64,000 nt of DNA from Chimonanthus salicifolius (taxonomy: Eukaryota > Streptophyta > Magnoliopsida > Laurales > Calycanthaceae), in contig CM023542.1 of the NCBI GenBank assembly GCA_013350335.1, positions 10,546,999 to 10,610,998 on the forward strand, read 5' to 3'. Position numbers and translations under genes: made by a program. Positions 1 to 10,759 of this stretch are shown piece after piece; positions within the stretch are counted from its first letter, which is position 1, and each line of letters starts with the position of its first letter. The notes under the pieces were generated by a model, which did not search any database, was not told where the DNA came from, and saw only the letters and a program-made list of their open reading frames with translations.

Positions 1-1189
1 CCACTGAAGAAGTTGTATGTGTAACTTACTATTAACTTGAATATTTCTCAAAAACCTAAGGCATTTCATTGAATGGCATAGATGGACTCATGGACCATCA
101 TCTTAAAAAACATTTTTATGCTCTTAACCAATGCATACATAAAATTTAAAAAATAGAGAAAATTGAAAAACATAGAATGAATATCTTTTTTTGTAAATTT
201 GATAGTTTTGGATATGATTTTAAGATTTATATAATAATATTCTTTGTCTTTAATTATTTTAAAAAGTATTGCATGAAGAGAAGTCATAAATTATTTTGAA
301 TATTTAATCTTTTAGTCAAATATAATTTGAATATGGGGGTATGAGCTAGTTTGACTTTATATTAAAAATAACAATTAACAAGTTTCTATAATTGCATATA
401 AAAGAGTTTTTAATTTTTTTAATAAAAGCATAACAACAAATATTAAAATCTATTTTTAGGTTACGATATTTTTTGAGCTAACTTATATGCTAGGTATTTA
501 TTTCATTTAATGTTTAAATCATAATCAACACTTAGACTTCACTGAGATGAAACGTTGTACCCCACAAAATATGACATGTTGTGACTTAGATATGATAAAT
601 CCCTAGCGCCATTTAATGAAAATCACATTATACTTATTAATTTTGCTTTGAAAATATGAAGATAAAAAATATTTATCAAGAACTTCAATGAACAAGAATA
701 AAATTGAACAAGGTTGAAACTTGAAAGGGTTTCCTTAAGCCCATGACAATGAACACTTTATGCGTTATTTTCTATTTTTCTTAGCCATTAAATAATGAAT
801 ATCCACAATCCAAACATTGGACAAATGGCAATTTTTGAATCGTTGAAACCATGAACTTTGGATAATAAACTACTAGATCTAAGGATGGTGTTACTTAGGT
901 TAGATGTGAAGGATGGACTAGCCTACACTATAAAAATGACTAGGAGAGAGCTCCGAGGTTACTTAAGCAAAGTTTTGTGATGTGGGGGTGGAAGGAGAGA
1001 AGGTTGAGGGTGGAGGGATTATGATTATATGTTTGAAGGTAATTATGTTAGGATAATTAAGGACAAAGAAAGGATTTAAGATGCACTATTATTAAAGGCA
1101 AAGGACTTCAAGGTTGCAGGAAACTTATACTCCCTTTATTTGCAACAGCTTAAATGAGGAGAAATGGGTTCTCTTGATAAACTAACTCT
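1..1189. other. AT-rich sequence with no recognised feature
   Basis: No open frame of convincing composition, no LTR ends and no inverted repeat could be recognised here. The longest open frame (minus strand, 73 codons) is AT-driven, low in complexity and resembles no family I know. It probably is old decayed repeat, but that is inference. Confidence 0.4.
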
Positions 1190-3130
1190 TTAAAAGATAA
1201 CTTGTATGCCAAGGCAAAGAAAATAATCACACCCACGGGATACCTTCAATTGTAAATTGTATCTATAAAATTGTCAATGTCTTTGCAACTAGTGTTGTCA
1301 ATCAAGACAATTCAAACGGCAAAGTGAATAAAAATAGGTGCTCCTCATTTTATATGATATTAAGACATATTAAGATTGTTGTGTAAAATCAAAATCAAGC
1401 TGTGCAATGAAAACAATTAAAAAAATCAAATATCCACATGAAGATAATATAACTTTTACATAGTTCGGCTAAGACTTATGCCCACGGACAACAATCGGAT
1501 AAATTCCACTAATTTTTAAAAGAGATACAAAATTACAAATTTTCCCTCAACAAGTCTCTCTCACCTTCTCTCGATTACAAAATAAATCTTAGGCCAAATT
1601 TCTCCTCTCTGGATTTCTTTCTTCTCTCTCACAAATCAAACTCTCGGTGCCAGCTATCGAGAGGGGCCAGACAGCCAACTAAGAGACAAATCCTCTTTAT
1701 TATCTTTTTATACAAAAAATTTCCAAGGAAAGAAGAAATGAGAAGAAAGAGGTAAGTTTCTAAAGAACAAAATAAGGTCCAAAATTTAAGAATAATTTTG
1801 GATCCTTCCAAATCGAGTCAATTTCCCAACAAAGATATATACTATGTTTGTGTTATATGTGATTAAACTATGATTATATCCCATTGTGGCATTGTGGTTT
1901 GTCCTAATGCTTACCATCTTTTGTTGGTCTACATTCATTGTAGTTCTGTTCTATAAATATGCTTATGGATCTACTAAGTTTTTTTTTTTTCTATTTCTTC
2001 TACTAATTGTATCAAAGCTAGGTTCGATATTTTGTTTTCACTGAATTATTTTCCGAGGATAACTTGTATTTCTTACAAGGAACAGGGAAATCAATCACAA
2101 TCCATATTACACCTTCAATTGTAAATTTTGTCTATAAAAATTCTCAAAGTTCTTTTAACACTAGTGTTGCTCCTCATTTATAGTGTCGGCATATATTAAG
2201 TTAGATGCAATTTAGATTATGACTATATTCTAACGTTATATTCTGATTTACTTTGATTTCTTACCGGTCTGAATGGTTTATATTTATTGAATGTGTTTTA
2301 TAAATATGGTTTTACCATTGAATAGATCTACTAAGTTTTCTGGTCCAATATCACCTATTAACATGGTATAGAGCTAAGTTCCACCTTTTGTGTTGTCATT
2401 GAAATTATTTTCAACGACAACTTATTTTCCTAATAAAAGGTAGAGGAATCAATCACACTCTCATGACACCTCCATTTTTAAATTGTCATCTAAAGATTGT
2501 GAAGTTCTTTGCCACTAATGTTACCAAATGAGGCAATTAAGAAAGCAAGGGGATTAATAGTAGGGCTCCTTCATTAATAGGGTGTTGGAATATATTAAAA
2601 TATATACTGTGATTATTATGTTAGATGTGATTAGATTTGACTATATACTATTTTAGAATTGTGATTTGTCTTGAAGTCGTAACATCTCTACATACATTAT
2701 AATTGTGTTCTATCAAAATGTTCTAAAGTAGAATGGATCTACAAGTTTTTAGGTCCAATTGATTCTATTAATAAGGTATCAAAGCTATGTTTGATATGAT
2801 AACTTGTAATCCCTATAAGGGTGTATAAATCAATCACACACTCACATAAAGACTTTCAATTGTAAATTGTGTCTTTTAAAAATTGTCTAAGTTGTTTGTG
2901 GATTTTTGTTGTAAAAAATGATCAGAAAACAAGGGGAGTAAAATGAGAGTGCTAGTCATTTATTGGATGTTAGGATATGTTAAAATATATGCCATGATTA
3001 TGTCCCATTTTGATAATGGGGTTTGTCTTAATCTTTTACCATCTTTGATGGTCTACATTCATTGTTCTTAATGTCCTATAAAAATGGTGCTATCATAGAT
3101 TTGATAGCAAAGTACAACTTAGTAGTGAGT
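1190..3130 (+). repeat. Tandem LTR-internal array of a TRIM-like retroelement
   Basis: The same roughly 370-400 bp unit occurs in succession. LTR-like copies start near 1355 (split), 2184, 2583 and 2968, each beginning with a variant of TGTTAGGATATATTA. Each is about 180-190 bp and is followed by a decayed primer binding site resembling TGGTATCAGAGCTAGGTTCGA (about 2005, 2363 and 2772). Internal segments share ATAACTTGTAT, then CACCTTCAATTGTAAATTGTGTCT, shown here in parts, and a purine stretch such as AAGCAAGGGGA just before the next LTR, in the place of a polypurine tract. So the order is internal, LTR, internal, LTR, internal, LTR, internal, LTR, with no coding capacity. A further unit of the same family lies at 14640-14855 and continues at 22809. 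Confidence 0.7.
1377..1831 (-). mobile_element. Solo LTR, 455 bp, with TSD AAGAT
   Basis: The block begins TGTTG and ends CAACA and is flanked on both sides by AAGAT (1372-1376 and 1832-1836). It interrupts the first LTR of the tandem TRIM-like array, whose sequence resumes exactly after the right AAGAT. A TATA-like GTATAAAAAG on the minus strand (complement of about 1705-1715) suggests minus orientation. It carries TTCGGCTAAGACTTATGCCCA-like text around 1463-1485, the decayed form of a TGGTTCGG...CCTACATCCAC module found in all the copia LTRs of this window. No internal region remains, so it is a recombination-derived solo LTR. Confidence 0.85.
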
Positions 3131-3337
3131 GACTCTGTTGACTGTAAAAACCCAGTCAAACTTGGTCTGTCTTAAAAAAAATTAGTCCCAAAATTACAAT
3201 TGAATGAATGCTCCAATTAAACAACCAACGGCCAGCCAGTCAGGTCCAATATCTATACAATGTTTCCCGTGTGACAGGTCCAATATAAACATTTACAAGC
3301 CAACAAATTCCTTATGCCTCCATCCTAATAAGTTATA

Positions 3338-3518
3338 CTCCCTCTGTCCCAAATTAAGTGTCCTATATGGATTTTAGAATTGTCCCAAAATAATTGTCTC
3401 ATTTAGTATAAAGTGTATTGAAAATGGATGAGATCAAATGAAATGTTAGCCTTATAGAGAGAGTTCCTTAAAAAACACAAATATTTCAAATGAGACACTT
3501 AAAATGGGACGGAGGGAG
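3338..3518. mobile_element. Stowaway-type MITE, 181 bp
   Basis: Terminal inverted repeats read CTCCCTCTGTCCC at the left and GGGACGGAGGGAG at the right, flanked by TA on both sides (3336-3337 and 3519-3520). These ends and the TA target are the hallmark of Stowaway (Tc1/mariner-derived) elements. There is no coding capacity. It is the same family as the element at 6226-6416 but in the opposite orientation. Confidence 0.92.
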
Positions 3519-4121
3519 TATAAAATTTCTATACATAATTCCGCATAACTTATAATGAAGAAACAATCTAACTCATGGATATACCTAAACTCACAAGTAT
3601 GCTCAGGTTCTCAAACCATAATAAAATCTAAATAAACTAAGTTCTCAAATTTCTCAATTACTTGAACTTATTGTCCAAGTTTCACAAACCAAATAAAATA
3701 TAATAAACTCTTCAAGAGTCTCAATCCTCATAACTAAACTATAAATAAAATATCAAAGTGCACATATGTCTATTTAAGCAAATAAAATTAAATTGCTTCT
3801 AAGTTGCTCTTAGTTCTTTAATTCTATTCATCCATCTCATTAATGTCTAAATCCATAGCATTTCCTGTAATGTAAAGGGTATGAGCTCCATGTATAATGA
3901 AGAAAACAATGACACATACATGTAAAATAAAATCCATTTAACTGGCATAGCATAATTTCCAAAATAATTAGGCATAATAGAATTCATTTACAATTAATAT
4001 ACACAACCTTCCACCGAAGTGAGGAATACACAACTACCCCCTAGTATACCAAGTGGCCATCATAACAAAATTATAGAATACACACTCTCATACCCAAACC
4101 TATAAATATGAGAATGCCATG

Positions 4122-5303
4122 TAGGGTTGCAACTCGGATCGGGCAGATCGGGTTTTAATAAACCCGAACCTAACCCATGTCACAACACATTGAACCCGAC
4201 CCGACCCGAATTAAAAACTCGATTTAGTCAACCCGACCCAAGCCAAGTTTGTAATACCCTCAACCCGACTGTTGGCCCGACCCGACCCAATCCAACCTGA
4301 CCCGAATTGCAACCCTACTACTAATATCAGATTGGAGTTGGAAATTATACAAGAAATGAATTTTTTTTGAGGAAATGGTATGTGATCGAACCTGCTTTCT
4401 TTCTCTTGATGATTTCCATCATGGGTCACAAAAACAACACATCAACATCAAGTGAATTTTCCTTCTTAGTCATCCTTCCACATCACACCATCATCATCAA
4501 CAATAACAACACAAGCACTACCATTTCTTTCTTTCTTTCTCCATGTCGTGAAGTAAAATCTGCATAATAAAAAATCAATAATAAGGAAAAACATCTTCAA
4601 TTTTCTGATTGTGAGCATACTTACCAGGGAATGGTTCAATCAATAAGAACTGTAAAATTTTTAAAATTAAGAAAGACGAAAGAGAGAGATTTGAGAGGAA
4701 CATACAAGAGAATTAGAGAGAGATTAGAAAGAGAGATCAAAGAGCAAGAGAGAGCTGAGAGAGAGATTAGAAAGCGAGAGAAATAAAAAAACTTAATAGA
4801 TATCAATTCCTCCATGAAATCCAAAAAAAAATTCATTTGGCCAGATCTGCTCTTGTCGCCACTGCCCAACCAATCCAGATTCAACCAGATCCAGCCTCAT
4901 GCCGATCGCTCATACCCAAAATTGCAGAACCCCATCGTCTCGATCCTTGATTTGCAGTCGTTCCTCTCTCAGCCAGCAATCTATTGTCCCCACAACCGAA
5001 AGCGGCGACGACAAGCACAATCACGGGCGAGGGAGGAAACCTTGCGGTTAGGATTGAAAAAATGATACTTGTGATTAGCCGATTAGGGTTTGAGGGTGGA
5101 GGGTTTTATATTAAGTTAAGAAATCCGAGTCGGATTGGGTTAGGTTGAAATTTAAAAACCTCATCCCGATTCGACCCAAATTTCATGCAGGTTTTTCTGT
5201 TCTTAACTCGACTCAATGACCCGACCCTTGTAACCCAATCCGCATGATTTCTTGGGTCAGGTCATGCAGTTCAGGCCAAAACCGAACCTAAGTTGCAGCC
5301 CTA
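4122..5303. mobile_element. Non-autonomous hAT-like element, 1.18 kb
   Basis: The left end reads TAGGGTTGCAACTCGG and the right end GTTGCAGCCCTA. The flanking octamers ATGCCATG (4114-4121) and ATGTCATA (5304-5311) match at 6 of 8 positions, consistent with an aged 8-bp TSD. Both subterminal regions are packed with GGGTCGGG/CCCGACCC words. An internal copy of the right end (CCCGAATTGCAACCCTA, ending 4317) makes a 196-bp inverted-repeat unit at 4122-4317, but that unit has no matching TSD of its own. The interior has purine-rich simple sequence (4670-4790) and a GC-richer stretch (4815-5060) with no recognised protein. Confidence 0.6.
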
Positions 5304-6225
5304 ATGTCATACCATGTCTACCATACACTAATCTCTACCAACAAGTCATACGTCCAACCATATGCCATAACTCTCCAACAACATGCCATAATTCCCATCA
5401 ATATGCTCTATGAATTATAAAGTTATTCTAAGTATATTATAAAATATCTAATAATGTTCCATAGGTATCATAAACGAAGTTCTCATCACCACAACTTGCA
5501 TATATTCCACATAACGCAACAATAATCCAATATAGCATAATTGCAAAATGGAACTTGAAGTAATGCAATTAAACTACACATAACTCATAGCATGCCAAAA
5601 CAATTTTAGAAATTCTAATAATCACATCACATTGTTCAACCTCATCTAACACGACAAAACACACAAGCCACAAGTCGTTTTGACCACAATTGATCGAATA
5701 TAAACACTAGAACTTCCAGCAAGGTTAATGGTTGATTTCCATAAATTTAGGCGGACTGAGTCTCCTCACGGCTAATGAAACATTTTAGCCAAAATTTCCA
5801 TTTACACTACTGTAAGTTTTGCATAGGATTACAACTATTATCTAACAGTCACTCAGTCTATTTTTTAGGTCCAATGATTACATTCCAAACAACACATCAC
5901 GCTTGTTATCTTTTTCATTGTATAATCAAAATAAAAGATCATGTAATATCCAAAATATGTAGTGAATTGTTCCTCTCACTTAAAAGTCGGTGAAGTGTAC
6001 GTGTTGAGTCCTCTAAGTCCTTTAATGATCAAAACCGAAAGTTTGCTGAAATAATATTTAAAACAAACCATGCAATAGTCTATCTTGATTACTTTGTTTA
6101 AAGTCCAAAAATCACTTTAAACCGTCCAACGAGTTAAACCAAAATTCCAGATTATTTTCTGAGTCTTCTAAGGCATTAGTGTTACTGAATGAAGAGTCTA
6201 TGGTTACTTGTCCAACTATTGATTA

Positions 6226-6416
6226 TTCCCTCCGTCCCATTTTAGTTGTCTCATTTGAAATATTTGTATTTTTTAAGGAACTCTCTATATAAGGCTAACA
6301 CTCCATGTGATCTCATCTATTTTCAATACATTTTATACTACTCCAATACAAATGAGACAACTATTTTGGGACAATTTTAAAATCCAAATAGGACAACTAA
6401 TTTGGGACAGAGGGAG
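6226..6416. mobile_element. Stowaway-type MITE, 191 bp, reverse orientation
   Basis: Ends are TTCCCTCCGTCCC and GGGACAGAGGGAG with TA at 6224-6225 and 6417-6418. The interior is the reverse complement of the element at 3338-3518, sharing for example TGAGACAACT, GGAACTCTCT and GATCTCATC on the opposite strand. No coding capacity. Confidence 0.9.
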
Positions 6417-8897
6417 TATGATTTAACACAAATTTAAAGCCTATGAACATAAAATTCCATGTCTAGATAAAACACAACAAATCATGTACAATTCTTGTTA
6501 TTGCTGAAATTTTTGGGATCTGTACCATCATCCTTTCAATCTCATATTTTTCCAGTAGATAGGTCTCTGAGTGAGGATTCCAGAATATTTCATTTGCCTC
6601 AAATGGATTTTCTTAGCCCAAATTATGGCCGTTTTACTCAAACAACACAATTTAATAGTTCAGATTGCAGTCTAGGACGACCTTTTAGTTTACGGATGAT
6701 TTTTGACCCATTAAATAAAATCATTTAAATCTCAATGTTTTAATGGAGATATGAATCTTTGCCTTCTTGACAATGAACACAAATTTTGCATGATTATGAT
6801 ATGTTCAGGTTGAGATAAAAATAATTTCATGGACTACTGCAAAACTGTAAATCAGATTTCACATATGTTTTTGGTCTGTCTTACAGATATAATTTGACAC
6901 ATCAATTCAAATCATATGATTCTCAAATTTTAAACACAACTAGAACTCCCTGTCTAGTTCCTCAATATAAATTTTTTATTGAAACGAAGTTCAATAACTT
7001 CAGTTATGAATTTTCCCGCGACAGTGCACAGAAAATCACATGTTAAGTCTGAAATCCGAATTTTCCAACTTTCCACAAAATTAAAGTTTTTCTAATCAAA
7101 ACTCAGGATATTAAATCAGTCCTTTCAAACCTTAATTTTAGACCAAAATCTAACTAAATCATGGTCGAATTTTAGGCATAATGATCTAAGCATAAAGGAA
7201 ATCAAAATCTCTTCTTCCTATGGTCGAATGGCATGAAAAGAATAAAAAGAAAAAAAAAATTCATACATACCTCTTTGGAGATTGAAGGAAGAAAGAAGAT
7301 GAAGATTCAAAAAAGAACACACAATCAAGCCTTGTTTGAATAACTTAAAGGAAGAGAAGAAGAAATCGAACACCCTACATAAGACACCAAGGTTCGGTCA
7401 TGGTAGGACTTATCAATAGTTGTTCTCATGGAAACATGGTTTCTCCATGTTCGAATTTCATCATATTACTGGACACCATGATAATCGAATCTTTGGAACT
7501 GATTTGAAACAATCATACAGGATAGAATTTTCCATGGAAATAGTAGGAAGAAGTAGAGAGGAAGACGATGGGAAATAAAAGGAATTCAAAGGAAAAACCC
7601 ACAGTACCTTTAGGAGAATTTCACCCAAAGCCAATGAGAAGGAGAGAGAATCCTTCGAATTTTTGTGAGTGGAAGAAATAGATATGCGCATGGATATATG
7701 AAGAAGACAAGGAGGAGTCGGCCAAGGCACTAAAAATCTGCTACGAGAATTCAACCAAGGTAGGAGGGATTCTAGTTGCTTTCCAACTTGATTTTCTAAC
7801 TAAATTTGGGTTTCTTAAAATTATTCTTAAGATAGGAATAAAACCCACCTACACACATAATGTGCATAAGCAACTAGAGTCCACATAAATTTGGGTATTG
7901 CTACTATTAGTTCAAGGGATAAAATTGAATAGACCTAGGTATTTTAGGATTTTACAAATTTATAAAAATTTGATTTTATCTAGAACAAGGAATAAAATCC
8001 CATTTCAGAAAAATGCTACACTTGGAAAACCAAAAATATGTGAAATAGTTTTTACAAGATAAATTCGAGCATACTTCTAGAAACTTGAGTTTTCAATTTG
8101 AAAGTTCCCGGAGTGCAAGAACAAGGTTGACCCCAGAGGAGGGTGAGTAGGACAATCTCTTTATTTGTTGGTCCTTTTAAAATTTACTTAATTAATTAAA
8201 CAAATTTGCACAGATAGATCAAATTAATCAAGATGTGCTGTGTGTGCTCAAATAACAATCCAAGCAAAAAAAGGCTTTAACACCACAATACCGTATTTAT
8301 AGTGGTTCGGAGTAAACCATCCTACATCCACTGATGGACTCACCCAACCTTGGGATATCCCAATTCACTATGTGGGGAATTACACCCTCACTAATAGATT
8401 AGGAATTTCACCTAACTTGATTGACTGAGAATTTCACCCAATCCCTAAGGTTTTGAAAGGTTCGACCTACCCCGGTCTACGTCTTTATCCCTCTATTTTT
8501 AGTGGTTTAATCCCCCTGATCTGATCCACTGTACAAGATGATTTAAATAAATCAAACACTAAGAAGCACTTGACTTGTGAAAGCTCTCTTGATGTAGATG
8601 TTGTGCTTATTCAAGATTCTCCTAATGTGATGTTGTTCGATGACGAAGATGTGCCGAATATGTGCAATCACAATCTATGAGAAGAATGGTTTTAGGATTA
8701 TAGTTTTGCCAATGGAATCCTAGAGAAGTTTTTTTTTTTTTTTTTTTTCTCTCTCTCTATCTCAATCAAAAGACTGGATCTCAAATGGTTCACCAATATT
8801 CAGTGCATAGAGAGAGGTTGGGATCCTCTGGAAATGCCTTCGTGATTTTCCTATACAAGGCTCTATGGTGTCCAGCCAAACTCATCAAAGTTTGAAG

Positions 8898-8907
8898 AAT
8901 ATATAGG
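8898..8907 (-). promoter_or_regulatory. TATA-like box of the solo LTR
   Basis: On the minus strand this reads CCTATATATT, about 20 bp downstream of the end of the palindrome array. The surrounding GGATGCCTAT is conserved at the same place in the LTR at 12169-13742. Position and sequence suggest the LTR transcription start lies just beyond it. Confidence 0.55.
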
Positions 8908-8924
8908 CATCCAAAAATATCCCG

Positions 8925-9565
8925 ACTCTAGGTCATCGAGGGGTTGGTGCAGGCAAAGTGCCTGTTCCAATGTGACTGTTAACATTTAATGCACTTCCAA
9001 CGGGTATAATCGGTCACATCTGATGGGTCGTTCTCACCGACGGGTAGACAAACTTATGTTCGATGTGTCGTTCTTGTCGATCGTATTGACCCGAGGAAAA
9101 ACCATGTAGACAGAATTCCAAGTCCAGAAACTTGTCAAACCCAGGTCGACATGAAGGTACCATCGATGGGTCTATTACATCGATGTGTCTTGTTCTGAGA
9201 GTACCCTGAGTTCTAAGTTCCAGAACTTACACAACCCAGGTCGACGTGTCGTGCTCATCGATGGGTCGGTTTATCCTCATCGATATGTTGATGTGCACGA
9301 GACACTCGATCTGAGAGTAACCTGGTTTTACAGTTTGTTTCAAACCAGAAGCTCAAATTTTCCAGTCGATGTATCGATGACCTCGATGGGTCGATCCTGT
9401 TATCACCGAGGGGTCGGTGAACTCGATAAACTCGATCTGAATGCAACCCTGAATGACAGTGTGTCCATTCCAGAATCCTTGTCAATTCGGTCGACGTATT
9501 GATGACCACGATGTGTCTGTCTTGTTTCACCGTTGGGTCGGTGAACTCGACGTGTCAACCTGACG
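8925..9565 (-). repeat. Palindrome array in LTR U3 (CGATGGGTCG words)
   Basis: About twenty short words of the type TCGATGGGTCGA, TCGACGTGTCG, TCGATGTATCGA and ACCGAGGGGTCGGT are spread over 640 bp. They form a higher-order repeat of roughly 110-130 bp: CCAGGTCGAC, several words, CTGAGAGTAACCCTG, then AAGTTCCAGAACTT-like text, then the next unit (units start near 9140, 9234, 9362 and 9487). Most words have complementary 4-5 base arms around a short centre. The array is directly upstream of the TATA-like box. Confidence 0.75.
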
Positions 9566-10460
9566 TTTTGTCATTTTTCCAATGTTTATCCCATTTGGTT
9601 TTGTTACTGTCATAGTGCACAAAGGCTTGTTAATGTTATTACTAACATGTTCCACTAAGCCTAGGCAAGGTCCACTAAGGGTGAGGATTCCACCTAAGGT
9701 CATCTATGGCCAATATACCTTTGATGTGAATTGCCATACACTTGGTGATGATGAATCTGCATATGATCTTCCATCTTTAGAGCTCTTGATTCAATCTTCA
9801 TCACTTGAGTCTTATTTCATTGTCTTCAACTTTTTGAGGCAATGCTTCGCCTAAGTCATAGAATTGACAAATAGGTGACTCGGCAAGCCGGGGCACTAAC
9901 ATAATTTATTTCATAAAATCATTCAAGGCATGAGCAAAATGGTCTTTTCACAAATCATAATTTCAATATATTTTTAAAACTTGAATTTTGAAAATAAAGA
10001 CCAATAACAACTTTCATAAAATTCGCCCAGGTTTTGAAAATCATAATTTATTTTGCAAACACTAAAACCAACTTGTTTTATGGCTAGTTTATTTATTCAA
10101 TTTCAAGTTTATCTTTTTATTCTCTTTTGGAATTAAAATCTTGAAACAATGGAAATTGAAATTATGTCTTTTTCAAACTCAAGAGAAATTAATATTATCT
10201 TCTCTCACCTTATTAATTGAATTCTCAATTTAATTTCTCTCTCTTAATTAAAAATTAAAATTAAGGAAATGTGAAATTGTGTAATCTACTAGAGGAAAAG
10301 ATGTGTGCAATGGGGGAGCTACTAAAATTAAAACTCTAAGCCCGTATGTTTTTCCTAAAATATTCTTATATAAATAACACACAATCTCAAGCAAACATTT
10401 ACTTTCTAAACTAGCTCTACCCATTTACACTAACCCGCTACTCTGAGTAAGGTCACTACA

Positions 10461-10751
10461 TCCTACCCCCCTTAAAAAAAATATTTCGCCCTCGAAATTT
10501 GGCTAAAGTCATACCTTGCTCATCAAACAAGTTTGGGTATAATTGCTACATCGTTTTGCTGGAATTTCAACACCCAATCCAAAATACTCCGTTGAGTTAC
10601 CCAACAGCCAAGTTGAGTCATACTACTACCTCTAACCAATATGTGCTTAACCACCCTAAAGCCTCACCACCCTCAATCATACACACAAGGAACTTACCTC
10701 TCTCATGCTCGGCTTGACAATCAAGGATCCATAGGTCTCATCCACAATACT
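10461..10751 (-). mobile_element. 3' end of gypsy internal region with polypurine tract
   Basis: On the minus strand the sequence CGAGGGCGAAATATTTTTTT followed by AAGGGGGGTAGGA runs straight into the LTR start TGTAGTGACC at 10460. This wording is typical of the end of plant chromovirus gypsy elements. Coding sequence of pol is not recognisable in the remaining 250 bp. The region is then interrupted by the hAT element at 10760. Confidence 0.6.
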
Positions 10752-10759
10752 CTTACATC

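Larger units (their letters stand above)
8099..9901 (-). mobile_element. Copia (SIRE/Maximus-like) solo LTR, 1.8 kb
   Basis: On the minus strand it begins TGTTAGTGCCCCGGCTTGCC at 9901 and ends GGGAACTTTCA at 8099. The flanks CAATT (8094-8098) and TAATT (9902-9906) agree at 4 of 5 bases. No primer site follows the LTR end, so it is a solo LTR. It lies within the long gypsy LTR. In reading order on its own strand it has a palindrome array (9565-8925), a TATA-like box (about 8907-8898), the conserved TGGTTCGG and CATCCACTG module (about 8335-8303) and a pyrimidine tract near the 3' end. The family assignment rests on the CCTATTCACC-type tract and on gag in its relatives. Confidence 0.85.
3144..10460 (-). 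mobile_element. Long gypsy (Tekay/Del-like) 3' LTR, minus strand, with nested insertions
   Basis: On the minus strand the LTR starts TGTAGTGACC at 10460, directly after a polypurine tract (complement of 10461-10473, AAGGGGGGTAGGA), and ends GGGTTTTTACA at 3144. Subtracting the nested insertions (3338-3518, 4122-5303, 6226-6416, 8099-9901 and their TSDs) leaves about 3.9 kb, long but within the range reported for Tekay-type LTRs. A segment near 3860-3900 (GGGTATGAGCT and AATGAAGAAAAC) matches the conserved segment of the other gypsy LTRs here (15250-15295, 55140-55180, and the complement of 59445-59480). The boundaries are clear; continuity across all insertions is inferred. Confidence 0.6.

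Noticed and set aside
4122..4317. A separate 196-bp MITE
   Set aside because: It has good inverted ends but no matching flanking duplication; the outer pair 4122 and 5303 fits better.
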